From NCBI RefSeq assembly GCF_002217755.1, contig NZ_BCFL01000020.1:186001-250000 (forward strand): a stretch of DNA of 64,000 nt, read 5' to 3'. The notes under the pieces were generated by a model. That model was not told the origin of the DNA, ran no database searches, and saw nothing but the letters and a program-made list of their open reading frames with translations. The position numbers and the translations under genes are program-made. The first letter of the stretch is position 1; the number at the start of each line of letters is the position of its first letter. The DNA comes from Streptomyces hyaluromycini. GTDB lineage: Bacteria > Actinomycetota > Actinomycetes > Streptomycetales > Streptomycetaceae. This document shows, piece by piece, positions 6,797 through 16,974 of the stretch.

Positions 6797-9199
6797 TCAG
6801 CCGGTCGTGACGGCGGTGTCGTCGACGACGAAGCTGGTCTGGAGCGAGGAGTCCTCGACACCGCTGAACTTCAGGGTGACGGTCGAGCCCGCGTAGGACC
6901 CGAGGCTGAAGGACTTCTGCACGTATCCGGTGGCCGCGTTGAGGTTGGAGTACGTGGCCAGGGTGGTCGAACCGGCGGTGACCGTCAGCTTGTCGTACTG
7001 GGTGCTGGTGGTGGTCTCGGCCGTGTCGATGTGCAGGTAGAAGGTGAACGTGGTGGCGGTGCAGCCGGACGGGATCGTCACCGACTGGGAGAGCGTGTCG
7101 GTGTGGGTCGATCCGTAGCCGTCGAGCCAGGCCTTGTACGAGCCCGCGTGGGCGGCCTCGCTGCTGGAGTTGGTGATGACTCCGCTGGTCGCGGTCCAGG
7201 TGGTGTTGCCCGACTCGAAGCCGGCGTTGCCGAGCAGCTGCGTGGAGGTGCAGCTGCCGCCGCCTCCGCTGGAACTGACCGTCCAGGTGAAGGACGCCGT
7301 GCCGGTGGCCCCGGTGGAGTCGGTCACCGTGACGGTCGTGCTGTAGGTGCCCGCCGTCGTGGGGGTGCCGGTGATGGCCCCGGTGGAGCTGCTGATCGAC
7401 AGGCCGGTCGGCAGTCCGGTCGCCGCGTAGGTCAGCGAGCCGCTGTTGGTGCTGCTCGCCGATATCTGCAGGCTCACCGCGGTACCGACGGTCGAGGACT
7501 GGCTGCCCGGGTTGGTGACCGTGACGCCCGAGGTGGGCACGGTGATGTGGCTGCCGACGTTGATGCCGGCGAACGCGTTGCCGACACCCGCGTACTGGGT
7601 GGAGCTGGTGCCGTACAGTGCCGCGGCCGCGCTCAGGGCGGCGGTGCGGGCGCCCGCGTAGTTGGTGCTGGACGTCATGTACGACGTCAGCGCCTTGTAC
7701 CAGATCTGCAGGGCCGCGGCCCGGCCGATGCCGGCGACGGCGACGCCGTCGGAGGTCGGGCTGTTGTACGTGACGCCGTTGATGGTCTTGCTGCCGCTGC
7801 CCTCGGACAGCAGGTAGAACATGTGGTTCGCCGGGCCCGAGGAGTAGTGCACGTCGAGGTTGCCGACCCCGGAGTACCAGCTGTCGGCCGACGAGCCGTC
7901 CTTGTTCGGTTCGTCCATGTAACGCAGCGGCGTGCCGTCGCCGTTGATGTCGATCTTCTCGCCGATGAGGTAGTCACCGACGTCGGTGGAGTTGTTGGCG
8001 TAGAACTCCACGCCGGTGCCGAAGATGTCGGAGGTCGCCTCGTTCAGGCCGCCCGACTCACCGGTGTAGTCGAGCCCGGCGGTGTTCGACGTGACGCCGT
8101 GGCTCATCTCGTGGCCCGCGACGTCGAGCGAGGTGAGGGCATGGGTGCTGCTCGTGCCGTCGCCGTAGGTCATGCAGAAGCAGTCGTCGTCCCAGAAGGC
8201 GTTGACGTACGCCGTGCTGTAGTGGACGCGGCTGTAGGCGGCGACACCGTCGTTCTTGATGCCGCTGCGGCCGAAGGTGTTCTTGTAGAAGTCCCAGGTC
8301 GTCTGGGCGCCGTAGGCGGCGTCGGCGCCGGCGGTCTGGGTGTTGGAGCCGGATCCGGTGCCCCAGACGTCGTCGGTGTCGGTCATCAGGGTGCCGGTGC
8401 CCGACGTGCCGTTGTTGAGGCTGTACGTCTTGTGGCCGCCGCGGGTGGTGTCGTACAGCTGGTACGTGGAACCCGACAGCGTGGTGTTGAGGGTGACCGT
8501 GCCGCTGTACTGGGTGTTGCCCGTGCCCGTCTGGACGGCCTGGTAGCGGTAGAGCTCCTTGCCGCTGGTGGCGTCCGTGACGACGTGCAGCTTGCTGGGC
8601 GTGCCGTCGTCCTGGAAGCCGCCGATCACGGTCTCCCAGGCGAGCTTCGGGGTGCCGTTGCCGGCCCAGATCACCTTGCGGGCGCTGTCGGCGACGGGCT
8701 TCTGCGCGTCGAGGGCCTTGGCCGCCTTGAGCGCCTTGGTCTGGGCGGCGGACTTGCTGTAGGTCGCGCTGACCGTGGGGACGGCGATGGTGTGCTTGTT
8801 GTTGAAGGTGGTGCTCACGGTTCCGGCCGCGAGGGAGGCGGGCGGGGTGTGCACGACCAGGTCGCCGCCGAGCACCGGCAGACCGGCGTAGGTGCGCTCG
8901 TAACGGGTGTGCACGGTGCCGTCGTTGTCCTTGACGACATCCTTGACGACCAGCTTCTCCTTGGCGCCGAGGCCGATGGTGCGGGCGGTCGCGGCGGTCT
9001 TCTGCCGGGCGCTCCTGAGCAGCGCGCTGTGCTGGGCGGGGGTGAGCTTGGCCTCCAGGCCGCCGGTGCGTACGGGGCTGGGGTGGGGGGTGGCGGGCTT
9101 GGCGTTCGCCGGGACCGACTGGATGCCGACGGCGAGGAAGGCGGCGGTGGAGACCAGTGCGGCTCCGACCGTGGCCCGTCTGTGGGGAAGACGTCTCAC
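6797..9199 (-). CDS. Secreted M4 (thermolysin-type) metalloprotease with Ig-like and C-terminal accessory domains
   Basis: An 800-residue exported preproprotease. The GTG at 9199 is preferred over the longer frame because GGAGGA lies just upstream and a signal peptide follows (RRLPHRRATVGAALVSTAAF). An FTP/PepSY-like propeptide covers roughly residues 60-230. The zinc motif HEMSH, followed by GGLNEATSD carrying the third ligand Glu, defines the M4 core. A putative Ig/He_PIG domain follows (GLPTGLSISSSTGAITGTP), then a glycine-rich linker and a C-terminal beta-sandwich of about 150 residues that may bind the substrate surface. It is convergent with the glucanase gene, and both encode degradative exoenzymes. 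Confidence 0.94.
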   Translation of the reverse strand: MRRLPHRRATVGAALVSTAAFLAVGIQSVPANAKPATPHPSPVRTGGLEAKLTPAQHSALLRSARQKTAATARTIGLGAKEKLVVKDVVKDNDGTVHTRYERTYAGLPVLGGDLVVHTPPASLAAGTVSTTFNNKHTIAVPTVSATYSKSAAQTKALKAAKALDAQKPVADSARKVIWAGNGTPKLAWETVIGGFQDDGTPSKLHVVTDATSGKELYRYQAVQTGTGNTQYSGTVTLNTTLSGSTYQLYDTTRGGHKTYSLNNGTSGTGTLMTDTDDVWGTGSGSNTQTAGADAAYGAQTTWDFYKNTFGRSGIKNDGVAAYSRVHYSTAYVNAFWDDDCFCMTYGDGTSSTHALTSLDVAGHEMSHGVTSNTAGLDYTGESGGLNEATSDIFGTGVEFYANNSTDVGDYLIGEKIDINGDGTPLRYMDEPNKDGSSADSWYSGVGNLDVHYSSGPANHMFYLLSEGSGSKTINGVTYNSPTSDGVAVAGIGRAAALQIWYKALTSYMTSSTNYAGARTAALSAAAALYGTSSTQYAGVGNAFAGINVGSHITVPTSGVTVTNPGSQSSTVGTAVSLQISASSTNSGSLTYAATGLPTGLSISSSTGAITGTPTTAGTYSTTVTVTDSTGATGTASFTWTVSSSGGGGSCTSTQLLGNAGFESGNTTWTATSGVITNSSSEAAHAGSYKAWLDGYGSTHTDTLSQSVTIPSGCTATTFTFYLHIDTAETTTSTQYDKLTVTAGSTTLATYSNLNAATGYVQKSFSLGSYAGSTVTLKFSGVEDSSLQTSFVVDDTAVTTG

Positions 9200-9457
9200 T
9201 CGTACTCCTCCTGCTGCGGCCGCCGGGTCGCGGCCGGTGACAGACCGGGCAGACGGGGATGTGCTGTCCGGGACGAGCTGAGCTGTGCGGGGACCGGGAT
9301 CCGGGAACCGGGGTGCATGGTCCGGGATCCGTGGACACGCCATGGAGAAGGCGTGTGGTGAGCGAGGATTCCAGATTTGACCCGCGCATGTCATTCACGT
9401 CGAGGTCAGTCAAGGGTTTTCCCTATGCAGGGCAGGGCGGTCCGGACGGACCGGCGT

Positions 9458-9940
9458 TCACCGGGAGGGCGGGCGCGGGGACGGCACGCGCGGGGCGGGC
9501 GGGCGAACCATGAACACGTCCACCGGATCCTCGGTCTCGACCAGGAATCCGTGCCGCTCGTACAGCCGCCGGGCCGCGCTGCCCTGCAGGACGTTCAGCC
9601 GGACGGGGACGCCGTCGCGGTCGCACCGCGCCAGCACCTCCCGCAGCACGGCCGAGCCGATGCCGCCGCCCTGCACGTACGGGGCCAGATAGAAGTGCTC
9701 CAGCCAACGGGCGTCCCCGGCCGGCCGCAGCGCCACACAGCCGGCGAAGGCGCCCTCCACCTCGATCACCCGGGTGCAGGCCGCGCCGAACCCGTCCCGC
9801 AGCCGCTGCCGGACCCGCCGCGCGTCGTACCGGCCGAGCCGCTCCAGGTCGTCCCGCAGTACGACGGCACGCAGTTCGGCCACCGCCTCGACGTCCGCGT
9901 CCGACGCCGGCCGCGTCCTCCAGTCCGCCACGATCGCCAC
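9458..9940 (-). CDS. GNAT family N-acetyltransferase
   Basis: About 160 residues from the GTG at 9940; an upstream start at 10024 is possible but adds proline-rich sequence unlike the family. The acetyl-CoA loop is visible as VQGGGIGSAVL, matching the Q/RxxGxG/A motif. The C-terminal strand and helix follow (RLNVLQGSAARRLYERHGF). GNAT proteins acetylate amines on small molecules or proteins, and the substrate is unknown. It is transcribed towards the protease gene across a 258-base gap and is probably an independent unit. No strong ribosome-binding site decides the start. Confidence 0.85.
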   Translation of the reverse strand: MAIVADWRTRPASDADVEAVAELRAVVLRDDLERLGRYDARRVRQRLRDGFGAACTRVIEVEGAFAGCVALRPAGDARWLEHFYLAPYVQGGGIGSAVLREVLARCDRDGVPVRLNVLQGSAARRLYERHGFLVETEDPVDVFMVRPPAPRVPSPRPPSR

Positions 9941-10206
9941 GCTATCGACCGCGGCCGGCCGCCAAGGGACCGGGGCGGGGAACCCGGTCCCGCCGACGGG
10001 CCGGCGCGGCGCGCCCCCGGTCACGACCGGCGGCGAGGAGCCGTGACGCGGTCACCGAGGACGCCCGACGAGGCCCGACGGCCCCCTGCCTCACCAGCCC
10101 GAGCCGCGCCAAGCCGACCGATTTATCCTGGTTCAGGCGGAGTGCGACGGTCGCGCGTCCCCGGACCGGCCGTCGGCGGCTCCCACCCCACGGAAGGGGC
10201 TCACCC

Positions 10207-10857
10207 ATGCGGGTCTTCATCGTCGGCACAGGCAACATGGCGGGCGGTATCGCCACCCGCGCCCTGGCGGGCGGGCACACGGTCCGGCTGATCGGCACGG
10301 ATCCCGTCAAGGCCGCCACGCTCGCCGACGCCCTGGGCGAGCGGACGCCGGGGGCGGATGTGGCGCCCGCCGTGCCGGACGCGGTCGGTTCGGCGGACGT
10401 GGTGGTGCTGGCCGTGCCGTTCGACGCGGCCAGGCAGGTCGTGACCGAGTACGGGGACCAGCTCGCCGGGAAGACGGTCGTCGACATCTCGAACCCGGTG
10501 GACTTCTCGACCTTCGACTCGCTCACGGTGCCCGCGGACAGCTCCGCCGCCCAGCAGCTCGCCGAGGCCGCCGCGCCGGGCACGCACGTGGTGAAGGCGT
10601 TCAACACCACGTTCGCGGGCTCACTGGTCGCGGGTGAGGTGGGCGGGCTGCCGCTGGACGTGTTCATCGCCGGCGACGACGCGGCGGCCCGCGACCAGGT
10701 GGCCGAGCTGGTCTCCTCCGGCGGACTCAACCCGGTGGTCGTCGGCGGGCTGCGGCACGCCCGGGAGCTGGAGGGCATCCAGCTGCTGCACATGGCCCTG
10801 CAGACGCGGCCCGAGGGGCACGGCTGGATGAGCGCGATCAAGATCGTCGCACCCTGA
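10207..10857 (+). CDS. F420-dependent NADP oxidoreductase-like (NAD(P)-binding) protein
   Basis: A 216-residue soluble protein, ATG start with GGAAGGGG upstream. It opens with a Rossmann motif, VFIVGTGNMAGGIA. The conserved AVPFDAARQV, DISNPVDF and VKAFNTTFA segments typify the NADPH:F420 oxidoreductase-like family. Fno enzymes shuttle hydride between F420 and NADPH. Many short actinobacterial members like this one lack proof of F420 binding, so the electron partner is uncertain. It is monocistronic by spacing. Confidence 0.88.
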   Translation: MRVFIVGTGNMAGGIATRALAGGHTVRLIGTDPVKAATLADALGERTPGADVAPAVPDAVGSADVVVLAVPFDAARQVVTEYGDQLAGKTVVDISNPVDFSTFDSLTVPADSSAAQQLAEAAAPGTHVVKAFNTTFAGSLVAGEVGGLPLDVFIAGDDAAARDQVAELVSSGGLNPVVVGGLRHARELEGIQLLHMALQTRPEGHGWMSAIKIVAP

Positions 10858-10984
10858 GCCACGCCTGCGGCGCCCCAGAGACAGCTGAAGTCCCGGTGAA
10901 CGTCGTGGCGAACGTCCCGGCGCACGCCCCCGGCGCGTAGTACCTTCCCCCACAACAGCCGTGACTCTGGGGGGAGTTGTGCAC

Positions 10985-11941
10985 ATGCACGGCACGACGG
11001 ACGGTTTCCACTACGGCGCCGTGACTCCGGTCGCGGCCTATCTGATGGCCTGTCTGGGCGGGGCACTGGGGCTGCGCTGCATCGTCAGGTCGCTGTACCA
11101 CCACGGGCAGTCGTGGCGGCCGGGCTGGCTCGCACTGGGGGCGGCCTCGATCGGCTGCGGCATCTGGACGATGCACTTCATCGCGATGATCGGCTTCCAC
11201 GTCCGGGAGACCACGATCCGCTACGACGTGGGGCTGACCCTGCTCAGTCTCGCGGTGGCGGTCCTGGTGGTCGGCATCGGCGTCTTCGCGGTCGGCTACC
11301 GGGGTGCGACCACGGGAACGCTCTGGGCGGCGGGTGTCGTCACCGGTCTGGGTGTGGCCGCCATGCACTACCTGGGCATGGCCGCGCTCCGCCTTGACGG
11401 AACGATTCACTACGACCGGGTGACGGTCGCCCTGTCCGTCCTGATCGCGATCGCGGCGGCGACGGCGGCGCTGTGGGCGGCCGTGTCGGTGCGGGGCTTC
11501 ACGGCGAGTCTGGGCGCCAGCCTGGTGATGGGCCTGGCGGTGTCGGGCATGCACTACACCGCCATGGCGGCCGTGAGCGTCGATGTGCACGCGGCGTCCG
11601 CCACCTCGTGGTCGAGTGCGTCACCGACCTCGCTGCTGCTGCCCATGCTGCTCGGCCCGGTCGTGTTCCTGCTGCTGGCCGGGGTGGTGGTGATGTTCGA
11701 CCCGCTGCTGGTCCTGGGCGAAGGGGACTGGAACCGCCGGGCACCCGAGAGGAAGGCCCCGCCGACGCCGTCGCCCCGGGCGGCGCGCTCACGCCCGCCG
11801 GGCCGGCGCGGCGGACGCACACCCCGAAGGCGCAACGGCCGCCGGGCACCGGGCGGCGTGAGCCGGTTGGGCAGTTCTCATCGCCCCGCGCCCGGTCCGC
11901 AGGACCCGTACGGTGCCCCCTCCAACCCCTACGAATGGTGA
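10985..11941 (+). CDS. MHYT-domain integral membrane sensor
   Basis: 318 residues from the ATG at 10985, eight bases after GGGGAG; earlier in-frame GTGs leave poorer spacing. Seven hydrophobic segments span about residues 10-235. The diagnostic motifs are seen three times on membrane helices: MHFI, MHYL and MHYT. MHYT domains are proposed to sense O2, CO or NO through a metal such as copper. There is no attached GGDEF, EAL or kinase output domain, only a disordered Arg/Pro-rich cytoplasmic tail of about 80 residues, so any signalling partner is separate. Confidence 0.9.
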   Translation: MHGTTDGFHYGAVTPVAAYLMACLGGALGLRCIVRSLYHHGQSWRPGWLALGAASIGCGIWTMHFIAMIGFHVRETTIRYDVGLTLLSLAVAVLVVGIGVFAVGYRGATTGTLWAAGVVTGLGVAAMHYLGMAALRLDGTIHYDRVTVALSVLIAIAAATAALWAAVSVRGFTASLGASLVMGLAVSGMHYTAMAAVSVDVHAASATSWSSASPTSLLLPMLLGPVVFLLLAGVVVMFDPLLVLGEGDWNRRAPERKAPPTPSPRAARSRPPGRRGGRTPRRRNGRRAPGGVSRLGSSHRPAPGPQDPYGAPSNPYEW

Positions 11942-12602
11942 CCAGTTCTGCCGGGAACGCCCGAACGCTGTCGACGCCCCCTCCGACCCGCATCAGAGGC
12001 TTCACTCGCTCGTCGTGAGGTCGGCCGAGCGCACACTGCACAGACCGCGAGTCCGGACATGAGCAGCTGAGGCAAAGAGCCGGGGACGACTCCGCGGACC
12101 GTGTCGGATGAGCCGCGGACCGTCTTCAGCCGCGGTTGCCGCAGCATGAACGGCGCTTCAGGCATCCGGGCCACAAGCGGCTTCCGGACCGGGAGCTGCT
12201 GTGCGGGATCCCGTGTGCGCCGCAGGCCGACGCCCAGTGGGGGCCACCTGCCGCAGGGCAGAAGCCGTGGCGCGCTTTCCGGTATCGGTCGCCGCCGCTG
12301 GAACCCCGCGCTCCTTCGAAGACCGGGGCGTCGAAACCCTCACCACTGCGAGGTCGCCGACGGTGCTGCCCGGAGTCGTGCGGGCGCCGCGCAAGCAGTC
12401 CGCGCGGACGGCGTGATCTTCGGCAGCACCGGAGTCTGGGGCCGAGGACGCCCCCGGCGTATGACACACACTCTCCGGGATCCGCTTCACACGCCTTTAA
12501 CCCCAGGGACACGAGAGGGAATCGGGAGCCACTGAGCATGTTTTTGGATCCAATCCAGCGCAGATTTAATCCATTCTCAGGATCGGTGCCCAAGGAGGCC
12601 CC
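11942..12602. other. 661-base region without a recognisable gene, left edge of the catabolic locus
   Basis: Several open frames cross it, but none shows a family motif or a convincing ribosome-binding site. Third-position G/C bias also drops in all frames compared with flanking genes. The last 60 bases carry the paired operator of the ABC-transporter unit. The rest may be promoter sequence or decayed coding DNA; I see no transposase remnant. Confidence 0.55.
12544..12574. promoter_or_regulatory. Paired TTGGATCCAA-type operator, site A
   Basis: A perfect palindrome TTGGATCCAA lies at 12544-12553 (centre 12548.5). A degenerate second site, TTTAATCCAT, lies at 12565-12574 (centre 12569.5). The centres are 21 bp apart, exactly as in sites B and C of this locus. 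It lies 29 bases before the ATG of the substrate-binding protein, overlapping where the promoter or transcript start would be. The probable ligand is the GntR/FCD protein at 25250-25954. Confidence 0.78.
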
Positions 12603-14285
12603 ATGCCGGATCACACATCTGGATCGCCCTCGACCGCCGCCGCGACCCCGTCGTCGGTGCCGGCGACCGGGTCGCGGGACGTCTCGCGCCGGACGATGCT
12701 CCGGGGTGCCGGACTGCTCGGCGTGGGCGTGGGGTTCGGGCTGCCCGCCCTGCTCACCGCGTGCGGTGCCGCGGCCCAGGACGGAGGCGGCAGCGGGAAG
12801 GGCGGCACGCTCACCCTGGCCATCGACGCCACCAGCGCCGTCAACGACCCGGCCTTCTACACGTCCCTGGGCGACTGGATGGCCGTCGACTGCATCTGCC
12901 GCGGCCTGACCTTCATCTCCTTCGAGACCAACGAGCCCACACCGGACCTGGCGAAGACGTGGACCATATCCAATGACAAGCTCACCTACACCTTCACCCT
13001 GCGCGAAGGGGTGAAGTTCCACGACGGGACCACGCTGACCTCCGCCGACGTGCTCGCCAGCCTCGGCCGCCAGTTCGACCCGGACGACAAGACACTGCCC
13101 AAGGGCGCGACCCGGCCGCTGTCGAGCATGGGCGCCAACGTCGCCTCGCTCACCGCACCCGACGACATGACCGTGAAGATGGTCCTCAAGAAGCCGGACC
13201 GGACCGTGCTCGGCAAGCTCTCCGACATCGGCGGCCGGATCATCTCCAAGGCCGCGCTGGACAAGCACGGCGCCGACATCGGCAAGCACCTCGTGGGCAC
13301 CGGGCCGTTCGCCTTCTCCACCGCCACCGCGGGGCAGTCCATCACGCTCGAGGCCTTCGACGGCTTCCGGCTGGGCAAGCCCCCCATCGACCGGCTGGTG
13401 CTGCGCCAGGTCCAGGACCCGTCCACCATCGTCAGCTCGCTGCTCAGCGGCGACGTGTCCGCGACCCAGTTCGCCCCGTACTCCGCCGTCTCGCAGCTGC
13501 GCAAGGACAGCGCGGTGAAGGTGTACGACACCCCGCAGAACGCCGACGCCATCATGATGATCGACGCCCGCCGGGTCCCCGAACTGAAGGTGCGCAAGGC
13601 CATCAACCTGGCCATCAACCGCAAGGCCATCCTCCAGCAGGCGTTCTACGGCGTCGGCGCCGAACCCAGGGGCTACGCGATCCCGCCGGCCCAGAGCGGC
13701 TACGACACCGCGCTCGCCGACCTCAGCACCCAGGACACCGCGCAGGCCAAGCGGCTCGTGGAGGAGGCCGGGGCGAAGGGGCGCACCATCCGGCTCATGG
13801 CCGCCAGCGACTCCTGGCACCCCAAGGCCGCCCAGATCATCGCCCAGAACCTCACCGACATCGGCCTCAAGGTGGCCACCACCTCGGTGGACCCGGCGAC
13901 CTACTTCAGCCGGCTCCTGGACGGGGAGGACGACTACCACGACCTGATGATCTGGGAGCGCAACACCTACGTGCCCGACCCCGACGACATGGTCGGCGCG
14001 ATGGCGAGCCCCACCAGCATCTACGGCTCCAAGCTCTCCGGCATGGACACCCTGAAGGGCGCCGCCTCCCTCGCCGACGACCTCTACACGGCCAAGAACC
14101 TCACCGACACCAAGAAGCGCACCGCCGCCTACACGAAGATCCAGCGCCGGTGGGCCGAGGAGTACATGGTCCTGTCGATGCTGGCCTGCTTCAGCAACCT
14201 GGTCGTCAGCGGCGCGGACGTGAAGGGCATGAACACCGACGCCCTGGCCAACCACCGCTGTTACATGGAGAAGGCCAGTGTCTGA
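12603..14285 (+). CDS. ABC transporter substrate-binding lipoprotein, dipeptide/opine (family 5) type
   Basis: A 560-residue exported lipoprotein. It has a twin-arginine signal (SRRTMLRG, Arg29-30) and a lipobox LTAC with Cys54 as lipidation site. The SBP-family-5 fold follows: GTLTLAIDA at the mature N-terminus, then KTWTISNDKLTYTFTLREGVKFHDG. AAGGAGGCC lies just before the ATG. It captures a solute outside the membrane for the two permeases and two ATPases downstream. Family-5 proteins bind peptides, opines, nickel or cationic amino compounds, so specificity is open. It is the first gene of the first unit, behind operator A. Confidence 0.93.
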   Translation: MPDHTSGSPSTAAATPSSVPATGSRDVSRRTMLRGAGLLGVGVGFGLPALLTACGAAAQDGGGSGKGGTLTLAIDATSAVNDPAFYTSLGDWMAVDCICRGLTFISFETNEPTPDLAKTWTISNDKLTYTFTLREGVKFHDGTTLTSADVLASLGRQFDPDDKTLPKGATRPLSSMGANVASLTAPDDMTVKMVLKKPDRTVLGKLSDIGGRIISKAALDKHGADIGKHLVGTGPFAFSTATAGQSITLEAFDGFRLGKPPIDRLVLRQVQDPSTIVSSLLSGDVSATQFAPYSAVSQLRKDSAVKVYDTPQNADAIMMIDARRVPELKVRKAINLAINRKAILQQAFYGVGAEPRGYAIPPAQSGYDTALADLSTQDTAQAKRLVEEAGAKGRTIRLMAASDSWHPKAAQIIAQNLTDIGLKVATTSVDPATYFSRLLDGEDDYHDLMIWERNTYVPDPDDMVGAMASPTSIYGSKLSGMDTLKGAASLADDLYTAKNLTDTKKRTAAYTKIQRRWAEEYMVLSMLACFSNLVVSGADVKGMNTDALANHRCYMEKASV

Positions 14286-15210
14286 GGCCGGCGCCTCGGT
14301 CGACGCCGTGGCGGCGGAGGCGGCGGCCCCCGCCGCCGCGGCCTCCCCGCCCCGGCCCGGAACAGCGCGACGGATTCTGGGCGCTCTGCGTCGGCGCAGG
14401 GTGGCCCGCTCCTGGCCCGCGCTGCTCGCCTGGCTGCTGCTCGCCGCGACGGTCCTGGTCGCCCTGCTCGGACCGCTGGTCGTGGCGGCGGACCCGCTGC
14501 GCCAGACCTCCTCGGCGCTGCTGGCCCCCGGAGCGCCGGGGCATCCGCTGGGCACCGACGACCTGGGCCGGGACGAGCTGGCCCGGCTGGTGCACGGCGC
14601 CCGCCCGCTGCTGCTGGTGTCCTTCGCGGCGACCGCCCTCGCGGCCGGGATCGGCACCCTGGTCGGACTGGTCGCCGGATATGCGGGCGGCGTGGTGGAG
14701 CAGGCACTGATGCGGCTGGTCGACCTGGCGCTGGCCTTCCCGTCGATCCTGCTGGTGATCCTCCTGGTGGCGGCCGCCGGACCGGGCACGGTCAGTCTGA
14801 TCCTCGGCATCGGCAGCTCGCTGGCGCCGGGTCTCGCCCGGCTGGCCCGCACCCTGACCGCACGCGAGGCCGCCAAGGACTACGTCGTGGCCTGCCGGCT
14901 CGGCGGCACCGGGGCGCCCCGCATCCTGCTGCGCGAGGTACTCCCCAACATCGGCGGCCCGTTGCTCGCCCAGGTCGTCATGACGCTGTCGATCGCGGCC
15001 GGGTTCGCGGCCGGTCTCTCCTACCTCGGCCTGGGCATCCAGCCGCCGCAGCCGGACTGGGGCTACATGGTGCAGGCCGGGCAGGAGTTCCTGTACACCG
15101 CTCCCCGACTGGTGGTGCTGCCGGCCGCCCTCACCCTGCTGTTCGTCGTGGCGTGCAACTTCGTCGGCGACGACCTGCGGGACGCCCTCGACCCGAGGGG
15201 GACGGCATGA
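14278..15210 (+). CDS. ABC transporter permease, DppC-like
   Basis: A 310-residue inner-membrane permease. The GTG overlaps the end of the binding-protein gene by eight bases. Roughly six membrane helices are seen, beginning WPALLAWLLLAATVLVALLG. The DppC/OppC signature GTDDLGRDELARLVHGAR follows, and the EAA loop lies around EAAKDYVVACRLGGTGAPRI, where it contacts the ATPase. A low-complexity Ala/Pro stretch precedes the first helix. Its order with the DppB-like gene is reversed from the common B-C order. Confidence 0.93.
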   Translation: MSEAGASVDAVAAEAAAPAAAASPPRPGTARRILGALRRRRVARSWPALLAWLLLAATVLVALLGPLVVAADPLRQTSSALLAPGAPGHPLGTDDLGRDELARLVHGARPLLLVSFAATALAAGIGTLVGLVAGYAGGVVEQALMRLVDLALAFPSILLVILLVAAAGPGTVSLILGIGSSLAPGLARLARTLTAREAAKDYVVACRLGGTGAPRILLREVLPNIGGPLLAQVVMTLSIAAGFAAGLSYLGLGIQPPQPDWGYMVQAGQEFLYTAPRLVVLPAALTLLFVVACNFVGDDLRDALDPRGTA

Positions 15211-16283
15211 GCGCGGGCACCGGGGTGCTGACCCGGGTGCGCCTGCCCCGGCCGACGGGAGCGGCCTGGGTGTTCGTGCGGCGGCTCGCCGTGATCCCCG
15301 TCGTGCTGTTCGCGCTCGCCTCCCTGGTGTTCGTGGCGATACGGCTGCTGCCGGGCTCCCCGGCGACCTCGCTCGCGGCGGGCGGCGGCAACACCTCCTC
15401 CGCGCAGTTCGACGCCAACGAGGAACGCGTCACCAAGGCCCTCGGACTCGACCAGCCGCTGCTGACGCAGTACGGCCACTTCCTCGGCGACCTCGTCCAT
15501 CTGCGCCTCGGCACCTCGTTCTACGGCTCCAACAGCGTCCTCGGCCTGCTCGGCGACGCGCTGCCCGCGACCGTGGAGCTCACCCTCGCGGCCATGACGG
15601 TCGCGGTGGTACTCGGCGTCGTCACCGGAGTCGTCGCGGCACTGCGCCGGGGCAGCTGGATCGACACCTCGACCCGGGCCGTGGCGACCGTCAGCTTCTC
15701 GCTGCCCTGGTTCGCGCTCGGCGTGCTGGCCATCGTGGTGTTCGGCGTGTGGCTGCGCTGGCTGCCGGTCCTCGGCCGGCTGCCCAGCACCCTCGACTAC
15801 CGGCCCACCACCGGCTTCGTCCTGTTCGACGCGATCCTCCAGGACCGGCCCGAACTGGTGTGGCCGTGGTTCCAGCACCTGATCCTGCCCGCGGTGACCC
15901 TCGCGCTGTCGATGGCCGGTTTCATCACCCGGATCGTGCGCGCCTCCGTGCTGGAGGTGCTCGGCGACGACTTCGTGCGCACCGCCCGGATGAAGGGCCT
16001 CGGCGAGGGCGCGGTGGTGCGCCGGCACGTGCTGCGCAACGCCTGGCTGCCCATCGTCACCGTCCTGGGGCTCCAGTTCGGGTCCCTGCTGGGTGGTTCG
16101 GTGGTCACCGAGACCGTCTTCTCCTACCCGGGCGTCGGACGCCTCCTCGTGCAGGGGGTGCTGCAGCGCGACTACCCGGTCGTGCAGGGCGCGGCCCTCG
16201 CGATCGCCCTGCTGTTCACCCTCGTCAACCACGCGGTCGACCTGCTCTACACGGTCCTCGACCCGCGCCTACGCAAAGGATGA
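15207..16283 (+). CDS. ABC transporter permease, DppB-like
   Basis: A 358-residue permease starting at the ATG that shares ATGA with the preceding stop. Typical DppB features are present: VRRLAVIPVVLFALASLVFV as first helix, RLLPGSPA after it, a periplasmic segment with LGLDQPLLTQYGHFLGDLVH, and the EAA loop DDFVRTARMKGLGEGAVVRR. It pairs with the DppC-like protein to form the channel. Tight overlaps on both sides show one operon. Confidence 0.94.
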   Translation: MSAGTGVLTRVRLPRPTGAAWVFVRRLAVIPVVLFALASLVFVAIRLLPGSPATSLAAGGGNTSSAQFDANEERVTKALGLDQPLLTQYGHFLGDLVHLRLGTSFYGSNSVLGLLGDALPATVELTLAAMTVAVVLGVVTGVVAALRRGSWIDTSTRAVATVSFSLPWFALGVLAIVVFGVWLRWLPVLGRLPSTLDYRPTTGFVLFDAILQDRPELVWPWFQHLILPAVTLALSMAGFITRIVRASVLEVLGDDFVRTARMKGLGEGAVVRRHVLRNAWLPIVTVLGLQFGSLLGGSVVTETVFSYPGVGRLLVQGVLQRDYPVVQGAALAIALLFTLVNHAVDLLYTVLDPRLRKG

Positions 16284-16288
16284 TCCCG

Positions 16289-16974
16289 ATGGACATCGTG
16301 CTGGTCCACGGCGCCGGCGGACGGCCCACCACCTGGTCGGCGGTCCAGCCGCTGCTCGCCGCCCACGGCCACCGGCTGGTCACGGTCACCAACCCGATGA
16401 CCTCGCTCGCCGACGACATCGCCGAGACCACCGCCGCGCTCGCGGGCACCAGCGGCCCGGTGCTGCTCGCCGGGCACTCCTACGGCGGCGCGGTGATCAC
16501 GAACGTGGGACGCGATCCGCGTGTCGCAGGGCTGGTCTACATAGCCGCGTTCGGGCCGGACGAGGGCGAGACCGTCAACGGGATCGTGGAGCGCTACCAA
16601 CCCGCGGAGATCTCCAAGTACATGCGGCGCGGCCCGAACGGGGAGTGGAAGTCAGAGCCGAGCCCGGAGTTCTGGGCGGAGATCGGCCCGGACCTGTCGG
16701 ACGAGCAGCGGGCGGTCGTCGAGGCGGAGGGACGCAAGGCCGACAACCTCGTCTTCACCCAGGCCACCGGGGCGCCGGCCTGGCGGTCGCTGCCCAGCTG
16801 GTACCTGGTCGCCGACGACGACCGCACCCTGCGCCCGGAGATCCAGAACTTCATGGCCGAGCGGATGAAGGCGACCGTCGAGCACGTGCCGGGCAGCCAC
16901 TACACCACCCTGGTGTGGCCCGAGCGGGTCGCCGACCTGATCCACCGGGCGGCGCTGGCCGTGGGCGGTGCCGT

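Noticed and set aside
4598..9361. 1587-residue open frame on the plus strand
   Set aside because: It crosses three real genes in other frames and a strong terminator, with no recognisable domain.
12126..14876. 916-residue open frame on the minus strand
   Set aside because: It lies antisense to the substrate-binding and permease genes, has low-complexity Val/Gly/His composition and no family motif; it is a by-product of GC-rich codon bias.
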